Shown here piece by piece: positions 9,889 through 23,196 of a stretch of DNA of 64,000 bases. Position 1 is the first letter of the stretch, and each line of letters opens with the position of its first letter. This DNA comes from Geoalkalibacter ferrihydriticus DSM 17813 (GTDB lineage: Bacteria; Desulfobacterota; Desulfuromonadia; Desulfuromonadales; Geoalkalibacteraceae): the NCBI RefSeq assembly GCF_000820505.1, contig NZ_JWJD01000004.1, forward strand, positions 128,955 through 192,954, read 5' to 3'. The notes under the pieces were generated by a model. It saw only the letters and a program-made list of their open reading frames with translations, was not told the origin of the DNA and made no database searches. The position numbers and the translations under genes were made by a program.

Positions 9889-10454
9889 GCCTGCGCTCCT
9901 TCATCGCCGTCCCTCTGCCCCTGGAATTGCAACAGCGCATCCTGGCGCTGCAGAGGGATCTCGCCGGCGTGCTGGACGCAGTGCGCTGGGTCAAGGCTGA
10001 ACAGATACATCTGACCTTGCGCTTTTTCCCGGCGCTGCCCGAAGAATGCCTTGATCCTGTGCGGGAAACTATGCTATCGGTAGGGAATTTCCATGCGCCG
10101 TTCAGAGTGGAAATCGGCGGGCTCGACGCCTTTCCCAACCTCGCCCGACCTCGGGTTTTCTGGCTCGGTCTTACACCGGAAGAACCTCTGCTCAGGTTGC
10201 AGCAGGATCTAGACGAGAAGCTTAAGATGATCGGCCTGGGGAGCGATGAGCGGCCCTTCAGACCCCACCTGACTCTCGGACGGGCCAGAGAAACCCGCAA
10301 AATCTCTCCTGCTCGGCTCGCCGGATACCAGAACCGCGTGGGAGAAACCTGGTCGGTGACGGAAATGCGGTGCTATCAAAGCCGCTTGACACCGGCAGGC
10401 GCCGTTCATACCTGCCTGTTTCGCGCCGCCCTCGGCAACGCAGGATCTTCCTGA
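9885..10454 (+). CDS. thpR: RNA 2',3'-cyclic phosphodiesterase (LigT/ThpR family)
   Basis: A 189-residue 2H-phosphoesterase. Both catalytic HxT motifs are present: HLTLRFF near residues 42-48 and HLTLGRAR near 128-135. Family members hydrolyse 2',3'-cyclic phosphodiester RNA ends and were first described as RNA ligases in vitro. The opening RSFIAVPLP is typical. The start overlaps the kinase stop (ATGA). The last residues run to within 37 bases of recA, so recA's promoter may lie within or upstream of this gene. Confidence 0.92.
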   Translation: MSLRSFIAVPLPLELQQRILALQRDLAGVLDAVRWVKAEQIHLTLRFFPALPEECLDPVRETMLSVGNFHAPFRVEIGGLDAFPNLARPRVFWLGLTPEEPLLRLQQDLDEKLKMIGLGSDERPFRPHLTLGRARETRKISPARLAGYQNRVGETWSVTEMRCYQSRLTPAGAVHTCLFRAALGNAGSS

Positions 10455-10491
10455 ACATCAAACGTTTCACCTTTCGGAGGTTTTTCCTTTT

Positions 10492-11517
10492 ATGGCTGAC
10501 GACAATCGCAACCGCGCCATCGATCTGGCATTCGGTCAGATCGAAAAACAATTCGGCAAGGGCAGCATCATGCGCCTGGGTGAGAATACGGTCCTGCCCG
10601 GGATTGAGGCGATTCCCAGCGGTGCCCTCTCTCTGGATATCGCCCTGGGCGTCGGCGGTGTGCCGCGCGGACGCGTGATTGAGATTTTCGGTCCCGAATC
10701 CTCGGGTAAAACCACCCTGGCCCTGCATATCGTGGCCGAAGCCCAGAAAAAGGGCGGGATTGCCGCTTTCGTCGATGCCGAGCACGCTCTCGACATCAAT
10801 TACGCCAAGAAGCTCGGCGTTAAAGTCGAGGACCTGCTGGTCTCCCAGCCGGACACCGGTGAGCAGGCCCTGGAAATCACCGAAGTGCTGGTGCGCAGCG
10901 GCGCTATCGACGTGCTGGTCGTCGACTCGGTGGCCGCGCTTACCCCCCGCGCTGAAATCGAAGGGGAAATGGGGGACGCCCACGTCGGCCTCCAGGCACG
11001 GCTCATGTCCCAGGCTCTGCGCAAGCTCACCGGAACCATCAGCAAATCCAAGTGCTGCGTGATCTTCATCAATCAGATCCGCATGAAAATCGGGGTCATG
11101 TTCGGCAACCCCGAAACCACCACCGGCGGCAACGCATTGAAATTTTACGCTTCGGTGCGCATGGATATCCGCCGCATCGCCTCTCTCAAACAGGGGCAGG
11201 ATGTGATCGGCAACCGCACACGCGTCAAGGTGGTCAAGAACAAGGTCGCGCCGCCCTTCAAGGAGGCGGAATTCGACATCATGTACGGCGAGGGCATTTC
11301 GCGCGTCGGGGACCTCGTGGACCTCGGCGCCGCCTGCGAAATTGTCGAAAAAAGCGGGGCCTGGTATTCCTTTCAGGGCGAGCGCATCGGTCAGGGACGG
11401 GAAAATGCTAAAACCTTTCTCAAGGAGCATCCCGAAACGGCCCAGGCCATTGAGGAACGCCTGCTCGAACATTTCGGCCTCGGTGCGAAGAAGGTCGCGC
11501 AACCGCAGGAAGGATAA
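10492..11517 (+). CDS. recA: Recombinase A
   Basis: A full-length 341-residue RecA. Walker A GPESSGKT is at 67-74. The Walker B strand is in [12 protein letters not shown], the L2 loop in [19 protein letters not shown], and DNA-binding and interface residues follow the usual order. It catalyses strand exchange and stimulates LexA self-cleavage. A CGGAGG Shine-Dalgarno is at 10475-10480. I could not recognise a LexA operator in the 37-base gap upstream. The neighbours pilT/pilU, recX and alaS follow on the same strand. Confidence 0.98.
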   Translation: MADDNRNRAIDLAFGQIEKQFGKGSIMRLGENTVLPGIEAIPSGALSLDIALGVGGVPRGRVIEIFGPESSGKTTLALHIVAEAQKKGGIAAFVDAEHALDINYAKKLGVKVEDLLVSQPDTGEQALEITEVLVRSGAIDVLVVDSVAALTPRAEIEGEMGDAHVGLQARLMSQALRKLTGTISKSKCCVIFINQIRMKIGVMFGNPETTTGGNALKFYASVRMDIRRIASLKQGQDVIGNRTRVKVVKNKVAPPFKEAEFDIMYGEGISRVGDLVDLGAACEIVEKSGAWYSFQGERIGQGRENAKTFLKEHPETAQAIEERLLEHFGLGAKKVAQPQEG

Positions 11518-11531
11518 AACAAAGGCACACC

Positions 11532-12692
11532 ATGGACCTCAACGACGTCCTCAAACTGGCCCTGCGCGCCCGCGCTTCTGACATTCACATCAAGGCCGGG
11601 CTGCCGCCTGTCTATCGCATCGACGGAGCCCTCAAACCTCTGCCCAACGCGCCGCGCATGGTCTCCGAAAGCATTGCGCGCATGGCCGATGGCGTGATGA
11701 CCGAGGCCCAGCGCCGCAAATTCGCCGACACCCATGAAGTCGATCTCGCCTATGGCGTGCCGGGACTGGGGCGCTTTCGCGTCAACGTCTTTTCTCAGCG
11801 CGGTTCGGTGTCCATGGTGCTGCGCGTCATTCCCTTCAAGGTACAGAACCTCGACGAATTGCAGCTGCCCGGAGTTCTCAAAAAAATCGCCATGGAACAA
11901 CGCGGGCTGGTGCTGGTCACCGGCGCCACGGGCTCGGGCAAATCGACCACCCTGGCGGCGATGATCGATCATATCAACAGCAGCCGCACCTGCCACATCG
12001 TCACCATCGAAGACCCGATTGAGTACCTGCATCGGGACAAGAAAAGCATCGTCAACCAGCGCGAGGTGGGCTTTGACACCGAGGGCTTCGATGTCGCCCT
12101 CAAGAGCGCCCTGCGCCAGGATCCCGATGTCATCCTGGTGGGCGAGATGCGCGACTACGAAACCATCGAAACCGCGCTGACCGCTGCGGAAACCGGGCAT
12201 CTGGTACTCTCCACCCTGCACACCATTGATGCACCTGAAACCATCAATCGTATTGTCGCGGTGTTTCCTCCCTACCAGCAGCGCCAGATCCGCATTCAGC
12301 TCGCCAGCGTACTGCGCGGCGTGGTGTCGCAGCGCCTGGTACCGCGCGCCGATGGTCAGGGCCGGGTTCCGGCCGTCGAGGTGCTGGTTTCTACCGCACG
12401 CACCCGCGAACTGGTGGAGGACAAGGACAAGACCAAGTTGCTGCGCGATTCCATTCAGCAAGGCTTTGTCTCCTATGGCATGCAGACTTTTGATCAGTCG
12501 CTCATGACTCTGCTGAAGAAAAAACTCATCACCTTTGATGAAGCCTTGCGCCAAGCCTCCAATCCCGACGATTTCAAGCTCAAAATGTCGGGCATTTCCT
12601 CAACGTCTGACCTGTCTTGGGAAGATTTTGACAAAGAGGAGGCGGACGAGGGAGAACAAACCGGAAACGACGTCGACATTGAGCGCTTCTGA
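11532..12692 (+). CDS. Type IV pilus retraction ATPase, PilT/PilU family (PilU-like C-terminus)
   Basis: A 386-residue hexameric secretion-type ATPase. Walker A GATGSGKS is at 131-138, the Asp box is IEDPIEYLH, Walker B is DPDVILVGEMRD and the His box is GHLVLSTLHT. It powers pilus retraction from the cytoplasmic face. The C-terminal part, YGMQTFDQSLMTLLKKKLITFDEALRQASNPDDF in segments, fits PilU-like proteins better than PilT, whose AIRNLIRE signature I do not find. Thus pilU or a PilT paralogue are both possible. It sits between recA and recX, and its end overlaps the likely recX start. Confidence 0.9.
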   Translation: MDLNDVLKLALRARASDIHIKAGLPPVYRIDGALKPLPNAPRMVSESIARMADGVMTEAQRRKFADTHEVDLAYGVPGLGRFRVNVFSQRGSVSMVLRVIPFKVQNLDELQLPGVLKKIAMEQRGLVLVTGATGSGKSTTLAAMIDHINSSRTCHIVTIEDPIEYLHRDKKSIVNQREVGFDTEGFDVALKSALRQDPDVILVGEMRDYETIETALTAAETGHLVLSTLHTIDAPETINRIVAVFPPYQQRQIRIQLASVLRGVVSQRLVPRADGQGRVPAVEVLVSTARTRELVEDKDKTKLLRDSIQQGFVSYGMQTFDQSLMTLLKKKLITFDEALRQASNPDDFKLKMSGISSTSDLSWEDFDKEEADEGEQTGNDVDIERF

Positions 12693-13143
12693 TCCGCTAA
12701 CTTGCGCCCTGCGGCTGCTGAGCGCGCGCGACCGCTCCGTTGCCGAACTCAGCGCCGGCCTTCAGCAACGAGGCTATCCAGAGGAAGAGATCCAAGAGAC
12801 CGTGCAACGCTGCTCTGAACTGGGTTACCTCGACGACCAGCGCTATGCCCATGAACGGGCCCGCGCCTTGGCGCGCAGCGGCCGCGCGGCAGGCAGCAGA
12901 ATTCTTCTCGATCTGCGCCGCCGGGGCATCAGCGAGGAACTCGCGGTCGCGGCCCTGAGCGCCGCCGAGGCCGAACTGGCACCGGAGCAGATGCTGCGCG
13001 ACCTTCTGGAGCGACGTTTTCCCGGCTTTGATTACGCCCATGCCGATGAGCGTCAGAAACGACGGGTTCTGAGCTTTTTTCAGCGACGCGGCTTCAGCCT
13101 CGAACAGATTTTTGCCATAATCAGACAGGAAAGGGATCTGTAG
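12679..13143 (+). CDS. recX: RecX, regulator of RecA
   Basis: About 154 residues if translated from the TTG at 12679. The open frame continues upstream inside pilT/pilU, but RecX similarity begins near DPLTCALRLLSARDRSVAELSAGL. Typical features are the three-helix repeats, with LGYLDDQRYAHERARALARSGRAAGSRILLDLRRRGIS in the middle and RRGFSLEQIFAII at the end. RecX caps or disassembles RecA filaments. The start codon is uncertain because no strong Shine-Dalgarno is visible. It overlaps the previous gene by 14 bases and precedes alaS by 6 bases. Confidence 0.85.
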   Translation: MSASDPLTCALRLLSARDRSVAELSAGLQQRGYPEEEIQETVQRCSELGYLDDQRYAHERARALARSGRAAGSRILLDLRRRGISEELAVAALSAAEAELAPEQMLRDLLERRFPGFDYAHADERQKRRVLSFFQRRGFSLEQIFAIIRQERDL

Positions 13144-13149
13144 ATCACC

Positions 13150-15807
13150 ATGATGACAGGACATGAACTTCGCACCCGGTTTCTTAAATTTTTCGAGGAT
13201 CGCGGCCACACGCTGGTTCCCTCCTCCTCCCTGGTGCCACACAACGACCCGACGCTGCTTTTCACCAATGCCGGCATGAATCAGTTCAAGGACTGCTTTC
13301 TCGGTCGCGAAAAACGCGCCTATGTGCGTGCGGCATCCTCGCAGAAATGTGTGCGCGCCGGCGGCAAGCACAACGATCTGGAAAATGTCGGCCGCACCGC
13401 GCGCCATCACACATTTTTCGAGATGCTCGGCAACTTCTCCTTTGGAGATTACTTCAAAAAAGAAGCCATTTCCTACGCCTGGGAATTTCTCACGCGCGAT
13501 CTGAATCTCGACACAAGCCGCCTTTACGTCACGGTGTTTACCGACGACGACGAGGCTGCCGATATCTGGCATAAGCAGGAAGGGGTGCCCCGCGAGCGCA
13601 TTTTCCGCTTCGGCGAAAAGGACAATTTCTGGAGCATGGGCGATACCGGCCCCTGCGGTCCCTGCACGGAGATTTTCTGGGACAACGGTCCCGAAGTTGG
13701 CTGCGGCAAGCCCGAGTGCGCCGTCGGTTGCGACTGCGACCGCTACATGGAAATCTGGAACAATGTCTTCATGCAGTTCGACCGCTCCGCCGACGGCACC
13801 CTGACGCCCCTGCCCAAACCCTCGGTCGATACCGGCATGGGCCTGGAGCGCATCGCCACGGTCATCCAGGGGGTGAGTTCCAACTACGACACCGATCTGC
13901 TGCGCGGCCTCATTGATTTTGTCGCCGAAATCACCGGCAACCCCTACGGCGCCGACGCCGACAACGATGTTTCCATGCGCGTCATCGCCGACCACAGCCG
14001 CGCAACCACCTTTCTCATCGGCGATGGGGTGCTGCCGAGCAACGAAGGGCGCGGCTACGTTCTGCGCCGCATCATGCGCCGCGCCGCGCGCCATGCCAAG
14101 ATGCTCGGTTATAACGAACCGCTGCTCTGCCAGAGTACCGGTCGGGTTATCGAGATGATGAGCGGCCCCTATCCCGAACTCGGCGAGCGCGCCGCCTACA
14201 TTGCCAAGGTGACCCGCAACGAGGAAGAGCGCTTTATCCAGACCCTTGACAACGGCCTGCGCATGCTCACCGAGGAGATGGCGCGCCTCAAGGGCGAGGG
14301 GCGCTCGCGGATTCCCGGCGATGTGGTGTTTCGCCTCTACGACACCTTCGGCTTTCCCGTGGACCTCACCGCGGACATCGTTGAAGCCGAAGGGTTCACC
14401 CTGGATGAGGAGGGATTTGAAGCCTGCATGCAAGAGCAGCGGCGCAAGGCCCGTGAACACTGGAAAGGCTCCGGCGAGACGGCTGTCGACGCGGTCTGGC
14501 GGGAACTGGCCGAAGCCGGTATCCGTTGCGAATTCACCGGCTACGGCCGCCTCACCGACCATGGCACGGTGCTCGCCATCCTGCGTGAGGGACAACGGGT
14601 CAGCAAAGCCGCAGCGGGCGACAAGGTGCAGTTGGTGACGTCCGCCACGCCCTTCTACGGGGAATCCGGCGGTCAGGTCGGCGATCGCGGCGAAATCACG
14701 ACCGCCGGTGCGCACCTGCGCGTCGCCGATGCGCAACGCCCCCTGCCAGAGCTCATCGTACACCATGCCGAGGTACTCGAAGGCAGCCTGTGTGAAGGCG
14801 ACGCCGCCGAACTTTTGGTCGACGGTGCCGCGCGTCAGGGCACGGCGCGCAACCACACTGCCACCCACATATTGCAAGCAGTACTGAGCGAGGTCCTCGG
14901 TGATCATGTCAAGCAGGCCGGCTCGCTGGTTACCCCCGAGCGCTTGCGTTTTGATTTCACGCATTTTTCGCCTTTGACCGACGAGGAACTCACGCGCATC
15001 GAACGTGAAGTCAACCGCCGAATCCGCGAAAACGCCGAAGTCGACAGCCAGGAGATGGCGGCCGCCGAGGCCCTGGCCGCCGGCGCCACCGCCCTGTTCG
15101 GCGAAAAATACGGCGAAAGCGTGCGCGTCATCGCCGTCGGCGACTTCAGTATGGAGTTGTGCGGCGGCACCCACGCCCGCGCCGCAGGCGATATCGGTCT
15201 GTTCAAAATTCTGCAGGAATCCGGCATTGCCGCAGGTGTTCGCCGTATTGAGGCGGTAACCGGCGAACGGGCGGTGGAACACATTCTGCGGCAGGAAGAG
15301 ACTCTGGCGCGCATGGCCGCGCTGGTGAAAAGCGACCCCCAACAGATGGAGAGTCGCCTGCAGAAGCTCCTGGAACGCCAGCGTGAGCTGGAGCGCGAAG
15401 TCGAGTCCCTGCGCGCCAAGCTCAATGCCGGAAAGTCAGGCGAACTCATGGAACGGGTGCGCGAGGTCTCCGGGGTGCCATTTCTCGCTGTGCGGGTTGA
15501 TGGCGTCGACGGCAAGGGACTGCGCGACTTCTCTGATCAGGTGCGCGATCGCTTGGGTTCCGGCGTCGTGGTGCTGGGCTGTGAAAGCGACGCCAAGGCC
15601 AACCTGCTGGTTGCAGTCAGCAAGGACCTCACCGCTCGCCTGCAGGCCGGCGCCATCATCAAACAACTTGCCGCCGTAGTCGGCGGCGGCGGCGGCGGAC
15701 GTCCGGATCTCGCCCAGGCCGGCGGCAGTCGCCCGGAGAAACTCGACGAAGCTCTCGCGCAGGTTGAGCAAGTGCTCGCCGAAACCTTGCAAAAACAAAT
15801 GTCATGA
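13150..15807 (+). CDS. alaS: Alanyl-tRNA synthetase
   Basis: An 885-residue full-length AlaRS. The N-terminal class II catalytic core begins [20 protein letters not shown] and includes [15 protein letters not shown]. The editing domain carries the zinc/catalytic motifs [11 protein letters not shown] (about residue 570) and [13 protein letters not shown] (about 670). A coiled coil follows ([15 protein letters not shown]), then the C-Ala domain with a run of glycines ([15 protein letters not shown]). The first ATG is at 13150, and 13153 is an equally possible start. The downstream cupin is 21 bases away. Confidence 0.98.
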   Translation: MMTGHELRTRFLKFFEDRGHTLVPSSSLVPHNDPTLLFTNAGMNQFKDCFLGREKRAYVRAASSQKCVRAGGKHNDLENVGRTARHHTFFEMLGNFSFGDYFKKEAISYAWEFLTRDLNLDTSRLYVTVFTDDDEAADIWHKQEGVPRERIFRFGEKDNFWSMGDTGPCGPCTEIFWDNGPEVGCGKPECAVGCDCDRYMEIWNNVFMQFDRSADGTLTPLPKPSVDTGMGLERIATVIQGVSSNYDTDLLRGLIDFVAEITGNPYGADADNDVSMRVIADHSRATTFLIGDGVLPSNEGRGYVLRRIMRRAARHAKMLGYNEPLLCQSTGRVIEMMSGPYPELGERAAYIAKVTRNEEERFIQTLDNGLRMLTEEMARLKGEGRSRIPGDVVFRLYDTFGFPVDLTADIVEAEGFTLDEEGFEACMQEQRRKAREHWKGSGETAVDAVWRELAEAGIRCEFTGYGRLTDHGTVLAILREGQRVSKAAAGDKVQLVTSATPFYGESGGQVGDRGEITTAGAHLRVADAQRPLPELIVHHAEVLEGSLCEGDAAELLVDGAARQGTARNHTATHILQAVLSEVLGDHVKQAGSLVTPERLRFDFTHFSPLTDEELTRIEREVNRRIRENAEVDSQEMAAAEALAAGATALFGEKYGESVRVIAVGDFSMELCGGTHARAAGDIGLFKILQESGIAAGVRRIEAVTGERAVEHILRQEETLARMAALVKSDPQQMESRLQKLLERQRELEREVESLRAKLNAGKSGELMERVREVSGVPFLAVRVDGVDGKGLRDFSDQVRDRLGSGVVVLGCESDAKANLLVAVSKDLTARLQAGAIIKQLAAVVGGGGGGRPDLAQAGGSRPEKLDEALAQVEQVLAETLQKQMS

Positions 15808-15828
15808 ATCTTTCAGGAGGCTGAGACT

Positions 15829-16173
15829 ATGGGTGGAACAACGTTGAACACAGCTGAGCAGCCCGAATACCAGCACCCCAAGCACAAAGACTACCATCTG
15901 CGCGATATCGTCACTGCGGCAGCCAATCCCGCCATGTCCATGCACCTGGGGCGGCTGGAACCGGGCGGCGAAATTTTTGTGCACACCCACGAAGCCCAGA
16001 GCGAAACCTTCTATATCCTTTCCGGCGAGGCCGTTTGCACTATGGGAACCGAGCAGATCCCCTTCCCTTCGGGCGCCTGCGGTGTTGCACCACCCGGGGT
16101 TCCCCACGGCCTGCGTAACGACAGCCGCGAAACCGTCACCCTTCTGGCGCTGTTCACCCCTCCCCTCAAGTAA
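15829..16173 (+). CDS. Small cupin-domain protein
   Basis: A 114-residue single-domain cupin of the Cupin_2 type. Motif 1 residues are in GGEIFVHTHEAQSETFYILSGE (about 45-66), containing the two His and one Glu expected for metal binding, and motif 2 is in GVAPPGVPHGLRN (about 83-96). It is preceded by a strong AGGAGG at 15814-15820. Cupins this small include metal-binding sensors, isomerases and dioxygenases; nothing in the sequence or neighbours points to a substrate. Confidence 0.88.
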   Translation: MGGTTLNTAEQPEYQHPKHKDYHLRDIVTAAANPAMSMHLGRLEPGGEIFVHTHEAQSETFYILSGEAVCTMGTEQIPFPSGACGVAPPGVPHGLRNDSRETVTLLALFTPPLK

Positions 16174-16191
16174 CAGGGCACGGAGGCCGGA

Positions 16192-17316
16192 GTGCAACTC
16201 GAAATGCGGGGAGAACCCGGACTGCGACAGGAAATGCAGGGCCGCACGGTGCTGGTGGTTGACGACGAAGCCATTATTCGGGAGCTCTGCGCCAAGGTCA
16301 TTAAAAACCACCGGATCCTGGAGGCCGCAAGCGGCGAGGAAGCTCTCGAAATTCTGGGGCGCGAAGCGATCGATGTCGTTCTCACCGATGTCATGATGCC
16401 GGTCATGGACGGGCTTGATCTGCTGAAAAAGATCAAGGAAGAAGATCCCGCTCAACCGGTAGTGATCATGACCGGCTTTGCCGACAAGGATGTCATCCTG
16501 CGGGCCCTCAAGGCCGACGCCGACGATTTTATCAGCAAGCCGATCAACCTGTTGCAGTTGCGCACGACCATCGATCGGGTTCTGGAGAAAAAGGCACTGC
16601 GCGAAGAGTTGCATAACCTCAAGCGCATGGATCGGCTCAAAACAGAGTTCCTCGGTCTCGTCTCTCACAAGCTCAAGACCCCGACCACCGCTATATCCCT
16701 GTTTATCCAGAACCTTGTGCAGGGCATCGGCGATCCTCAGGATCAGGGGTTTCAGCAAACCCTGAAAATGATCCTTGAAGAATCAACCTACCTCGAAAGC
16801 CTGATTCAGGATCTGCTTTTCTTCAGCGAGGTGATTCTGCGCGAAGGGCCGCCCCGCCTCGCACAGGTCGACCCCAGCGCGGTCTGCCGTCAATCCGTCA
16901 AGGATATCTACCCCCGTGCAGCAGCCAGAAACATCAGCCTCGATCTGCACCTGCCCGCAGACCTGCCCCTCATCCTGACGGACCGCGAGCAGCTCGCCTT
17001 TATTCTTCATGCCCTGCTCGACAATGCCATCAAATTTACGCCGCTAGGCGGCCAGGTTACCCTCGCGGGCGAAATCATCCCTGAGGCCGTGCGCCTTAAG
17101 ATCCGCGACACGGGGGCGGGCATCGCCCCGGAGGAACGAGCGCGCGTCTTCGAGAAATTCTATCAGATCGACCCGGCCCATAGCGGCCAGGTGCGCGGCT
17201 TCGGCCTCGGACTGTTCTACGCGCGCAGTTTCGTGCAGAACCTCGGCGGCAAGCTCATTCTCGAGAGCGAATCCGGGGTGGGCACGACAGCCGTCCTGTC
17301 CCTGCCCCGCGCATAG
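16192..17316 (+). CDS. Receiver-histidine kinase hybrid (cytosolic)
   Basis: A 374-residue soluble protein starting at GTG 16192 behind GGAGG. The N-terminal receiver domain has acidic D24/D25, phospho-acceptor D66 (VVLTDVMMP) and K116. It is joined by a coiled coil to a histidine kinase core with H159 in [11 protein letters not shown], then a HATPase domain with N box [22 protein letters not shown] and [13 protein letters not shown]. The H box has lysines where SHELRTPL is usual. No membrane segment is present, so it is probably an intermediate in a phosphorelay. Partners are not adjacent. Confidence 0.92.
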   Translation: MQLEMRGEPGLRQEMQGRTVLVVDDEAIIRELCAKVIKNHRILEAASGEEALEILGREAIDVVLTDVMMPVMDGLDLLKKIKEEDPAQPVVIMTGFADKDVILRALKADADDFISKPINLLQLRTTIDRVLEKKALREELHNLKRMDRLKTEFLGLVSHKLKTPTTAISLFIQNLVQGIGDPQDQGFQQTLKMILEESTYLESLIQDLLFFSEVILREGPPRLAQVDPSAVCRQSVKDIYPRAAARNISLDLHLPADLPLILTDREQLAFILHALLDNAIKFTPLGGQVTLAGEIIPEAVRLKIRDTGAGIAPEERARVFEKFYQIDPAHSGQVRGFGLGLFYARSFVQNLGGKLILESESGVGTTAVLSLPRA

Positions 17317-17336
17317 CTGCATTACGGCATTTTTCT

Positions 17337-17364
17337 TTGTATCATCAGATCCCTGTGCTATATT
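17337..17364 (+). promoter_or_regulatory. Putative sigma-70-type promoter of hslVU
   Basis: A -35-like TTGTAT (17337-17342) and a -10-like TATATT (17359-17364) are separated by 16 bases. The -10 is preceded by TGC, which makes it an extended -10. It lies in the 97-base gap between the hybrid kinase and hslV, with expected initiation near 17371. No experimental start site is available. Confidence 0.45.
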
Positions 17365-17378
17365 CTCGATATTTTTCC

Positions 17379-17398
17379 GCGGCTGGGCCGCTTTTTTT
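17379..17398 (+). terminator. GC hairpin with T-tract in the hslV leader
   Basis: GCGGC-TGG-GCCGC (17379-17391) forms a 5-bp stem and is followed by seven T (17392-17398). This has the form of an intrinsic terminator. It lies downstream of the putative promoter and 4 bases before the GGGAGG ribosome-binding site of hslV. It could end transcription from the upstream kinase gene, attenuate hslVU, or stabilise the leader; a leader stem-loop has been reported for E. coli hslVU mRNA. Confidence 0.55.
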
Positions 17399-17413
17399 CA
17401 TCCGGGAGGTTTC

Positions 17414-17940
17414 ATGTTTCACGCAACCACCATTCTCTGTGTGCGCAAGGACGGCACGGTGGCACTGGCCGGCGACGGCCAGGTGAGCTTCGGCAACACG
17501 GTGATGAAGCATACCGCGCGCAAAATCCGCACCATGAATGACGGCAAGGTCCTTGCCGGATTTGCCGGCAGCGCCGCCGACGCCTTCACCCTTTTTGAAA
17601 AATTTGAAGGAAAATTACAGGAGTTTCGCGGCAATCTGACGCGCGCGGCGGTGGCTCTGGCCAAAGACTGGCGCACCGACCGTGTGTTGCGCCGCCTTGA
17701 GGCACTGCTGGTGGTCGCCGACCGCGAGGCGACACTGGTGATTTCCGGTGCCGGGGACGTCATCGAGCCTGACGACGGCATCGCCGCCATCGGCTCGGGC
17801 GGCCCCTATGCTCTGGCCGCGGCCCGCGCCCTGGCGGAAAATTCGGCGTTGAGCGCTGGTGAAATCGCCGAGAAGGCCATGCGTATTGCTGCCGATATCT
17901 GTATATATACCAACGACCAGATCAAACTGGAGACTCTGTC

Positions 17941-17944
<4 letters not shown>
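17414..17944 (+). CDS. hslV: HslV, peptidase subunit of the HslUV protease
   Basis: A 176-residue threonine peptidase forming a double hexamer capped by HslU. The conserved [37 protein letters not shown] and [16 protein letters not shown] stretches are present. The catalytic Thr must be N-terminal in the mature protein; here it is preceded by Met-Phe-His-Ala (MFHATTI), so a short propeptide must be removed to expose Thr5. A GGGAGG ribosome-binding site lies at 17403-17408. The hslU start overlaps the stop codon. Confidence 0.96.
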
Positions 17945-21471
<3,527 letters not shown>

Positions 21472-21480
21472 AAAATCTCT

Positions 21481-21548
21481 CACCGCAGACAGCGCCGAGT
21501 ACGCTGAGAAAACCTGGGAAAAGAAATCTCTCGGCGAACTCTGCGGTG
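21481..21548. repeat. Imperfect inverted repeat between argD and argF
   Basis: CACCGCAGACAGCGCCGAG (21481-21499) pairs with CTCGGCGAACTCTGCGGTG (21530-21548) at most positions, leaving a loop of about 30 bases. The sequence resembles the common dispersed 'CACCGCAGAG...CTCTGCGGTG' family of extragenic repeats. It sits just before the AGGAG of argF and would be a hairpin in the mRNA. Confidence 0.6.
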
Positions 21549-21572
21549 CAAAAGAGTTTGAGGAGTTAGATC

Positions 21573-22481
21573 GTGAAAAAAGACTTTCTTTGCCTGACCG
21601 ACTGGAGTCGGGATGAACTGGAACAGATTTTCGGTCTGACCCGGGAGCTCAAGGCCAAGCAGAAGCGTGGCGAGGAGCATCACCTGCTCAAGGGCAAGAC
21701 CCTCGGGATGCTTTTCGAGAAGAGTTCGACGCGCACCCGCGTGTCTTTTGAGGTCGGCATGTTTCAGTTGGGCGGCCACGCCTTGTTTTTGTCCTCGGGA
21801 AATACCCAGATGGGACGTGGCGAGCCCATCAAGGACACGGCGCGCTGTATGGCGCGCTATGTCGACGGGGTCATGATCCGCACCTTTTCCCAAAGCGTTG
21901 TTGAAGAATTCGCCGCGTGCAGCAGTGTGCCGGTGGTCAACGGCCTCACCGATCTCTACCACCCCTGCCAGGTGATGGCCGATCTGTTCACCGTCAGCGA
22001 ACATCGCGCCAACTGGCGCGAGCTGAACTACTGCTGGATCGGTGACGGCAACAATATGGCCAATTCGTGGATCAATGCGGCCGCTGTGTTCGGCTTCGAA
22101 CTGCGGGTGGCCACGCCCGACACCTACCGCCCCGACGGCACAGTCATGGAGCGGGCCCGCAAGATGGGGGCGCGCATCAGCTACACCAACAGCCCCCGGG
22201 AGGCGGCGCGCGGCGCCCACGTTCTCAACACCGATGTGTGGGCGAGCATGGGACAGGAAGCCGAGCAGAAGGAGCGCGAAATAGCCTTCCAGGGCTACCA
22301 GATCAACACCGAACTGCTGAAGACCGCAGCCGCAGACTGCCTGGTCATGCACTGTCTGCCCGCTCATCGCAATGAGGAAATCACCGACGAGGTTATCGAG
22401 GGGCCGCACTCCATTGTGTTCGATGAAGCGGAAAACCGTCTGCACGTGCAAAAAGCCATTCTGGCCACTCTGATGCAATAG
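21573..22481 (+). CDS. argF: Ornithine carbamoyltransferase
   Basis: A 302-residue enzyme that carbamoylates ornithine to citrulline. The carbamoyl-phosphate-binding STRT motif is at 52-55 (FEKSSTRTRVSFEVGM), HPCQVMADLFT follows near 130, and the ornithine-binding HCLPAHR lies near 258. The start is the GTG at 21573 behind GAGGAG (21560-21565). It is followed after 10 bases by an unrelated RDD membrane protein. Confidence 0.96.
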   Translation: MKKDFLCLTDWSRDELEQIFGLTRELKAKQKRGEEHHLLKGKTLGMLFEKSSTRTRVSFEVGMFQLGGHALFLSSGNTQMGRGEPIKDTARCMARYVDGVMIRTFSQSVVEEFAACSSVPVVNGLTDLYHPCQVMADLFTVSEHRANWRELNYCWIGDGNNMANSWINAAAVFGFELRVATPDTYRPDGTVMERARKMGARISYTNSPREAARGAHVLNTDVWASMGQEAEQKEREIAFQGYQINTELLKTAAADCLVMHCLPAHRNEEITDEVIEGPHSIVFDEAENRLHVQKAILATLMQ

Positions 22482-22491
22482 CAGAGGGACC

Positions 22492-23136
22492 ATGACACTG
22501 ACCTGTCCCGAGTGCGGCTTGAGCCGCGACATTCCGCAGGAGCGCCTGCCCGCGCGCGCGGCGCGCGTGAAATGTCCCCGCTGCACGGCGGTATTTTCCT
22601 ATCCGGGCGCCTCGGTGCAAACGGGCGAAAACACCGGCAACGAAGAATCCTCGCTCAAAGCTGTTAAGCTTACAGAAAGCGCCGCGCCGGACACGGACAA
22701 TCGCGCGCTGCGCCCCAAAGCGGGCTTCTGGATGCGCGGCGTGGCGGCCCTTATCGACGGAATGCTCATCAGCCTGGTGCAGATGGTGTTAGGCGGCTTT
22801 CTTGGCTGGGCCGGACAGCTAACCTTTGGCCCCGGCAGCGAAACCACCCACTTGTTGGTGCTGACCCTGGCCCTGTTCAACTTTGTGCTGTGGCAGACCT
22901 ACAAAGTGTTTTTCACCGGCTACTGCGGACAGACGCCCGGCAAGATGGCCTTGCGCATTCAGGTCATCCGCCATGACGGCGCCTCGGTAGGATTTATGCG
23001 TGCCTTCGTCCGGGAAGTGGTCGGCAAGTTCATTTCAGGAATTCTTTTTGGCCTGGGCTTTCTCATGGTGGCCTTCGACGCTCAAAAGCAGGGACTGCAC
23101 GATCGCCTGGCCACGACCTACGTCATCAAACTTTAG
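22492..23136 (+). CDS. Zinc-ribbon / RDD-family membrane protein
   Basis: 214 residues. The N-terminal 45 residues form an MJ0042-type zinc ribbon (CPECG near residue 5 and CPRC near 26, followed by F-Y-P). A low-complexity linker follows, then an RDD domain from about residue 75 (GFWMRGVAALIDGMLISLV), with three hydrophobic segments and the closing DAQKQGLHDRLATTYVIKL. Function is unknown; RDD proteins are membrane proteins, some implicated in ion transport. It is embedded between argF and argG, with no evident tie to arginine. Confidence 0.85.
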   Translation: MTLTCPECGLSRDIPQERLPARAARVKCPRCTAVFSYPGASVQTGENTGNEESSLKAVKLTESAAPDTDNRALRPKAGFWMRGVAALIDGMLISLVQMVLGGFLGWAGQLTFGPGSETTHLLVLTLALFNFVLWQTYKVFFTGYCGQTPGKMALRIQVIRHDGASVGFMRAFVREVVGKFISGILFGLGFLMVAFDAQKQGLHDRLATTYVIKL

Positions 23137-23196
23137 GCTTAAGGAGGGCGGGCCTTTTTCTTTCGCCGTCTTATTTCAACCTCAGGAGACTTATTC

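Noticed and set aside
10455-10491. A LexA operator before recA
   Set aside because: The 37-base gap holds only a ribosome-binding site and no clear inverted SOS box.
12697-15342. A minus-strand open frame of 881 codons
   Set aside because: Antisense shadow of recX and alaS with no recognisable domain.
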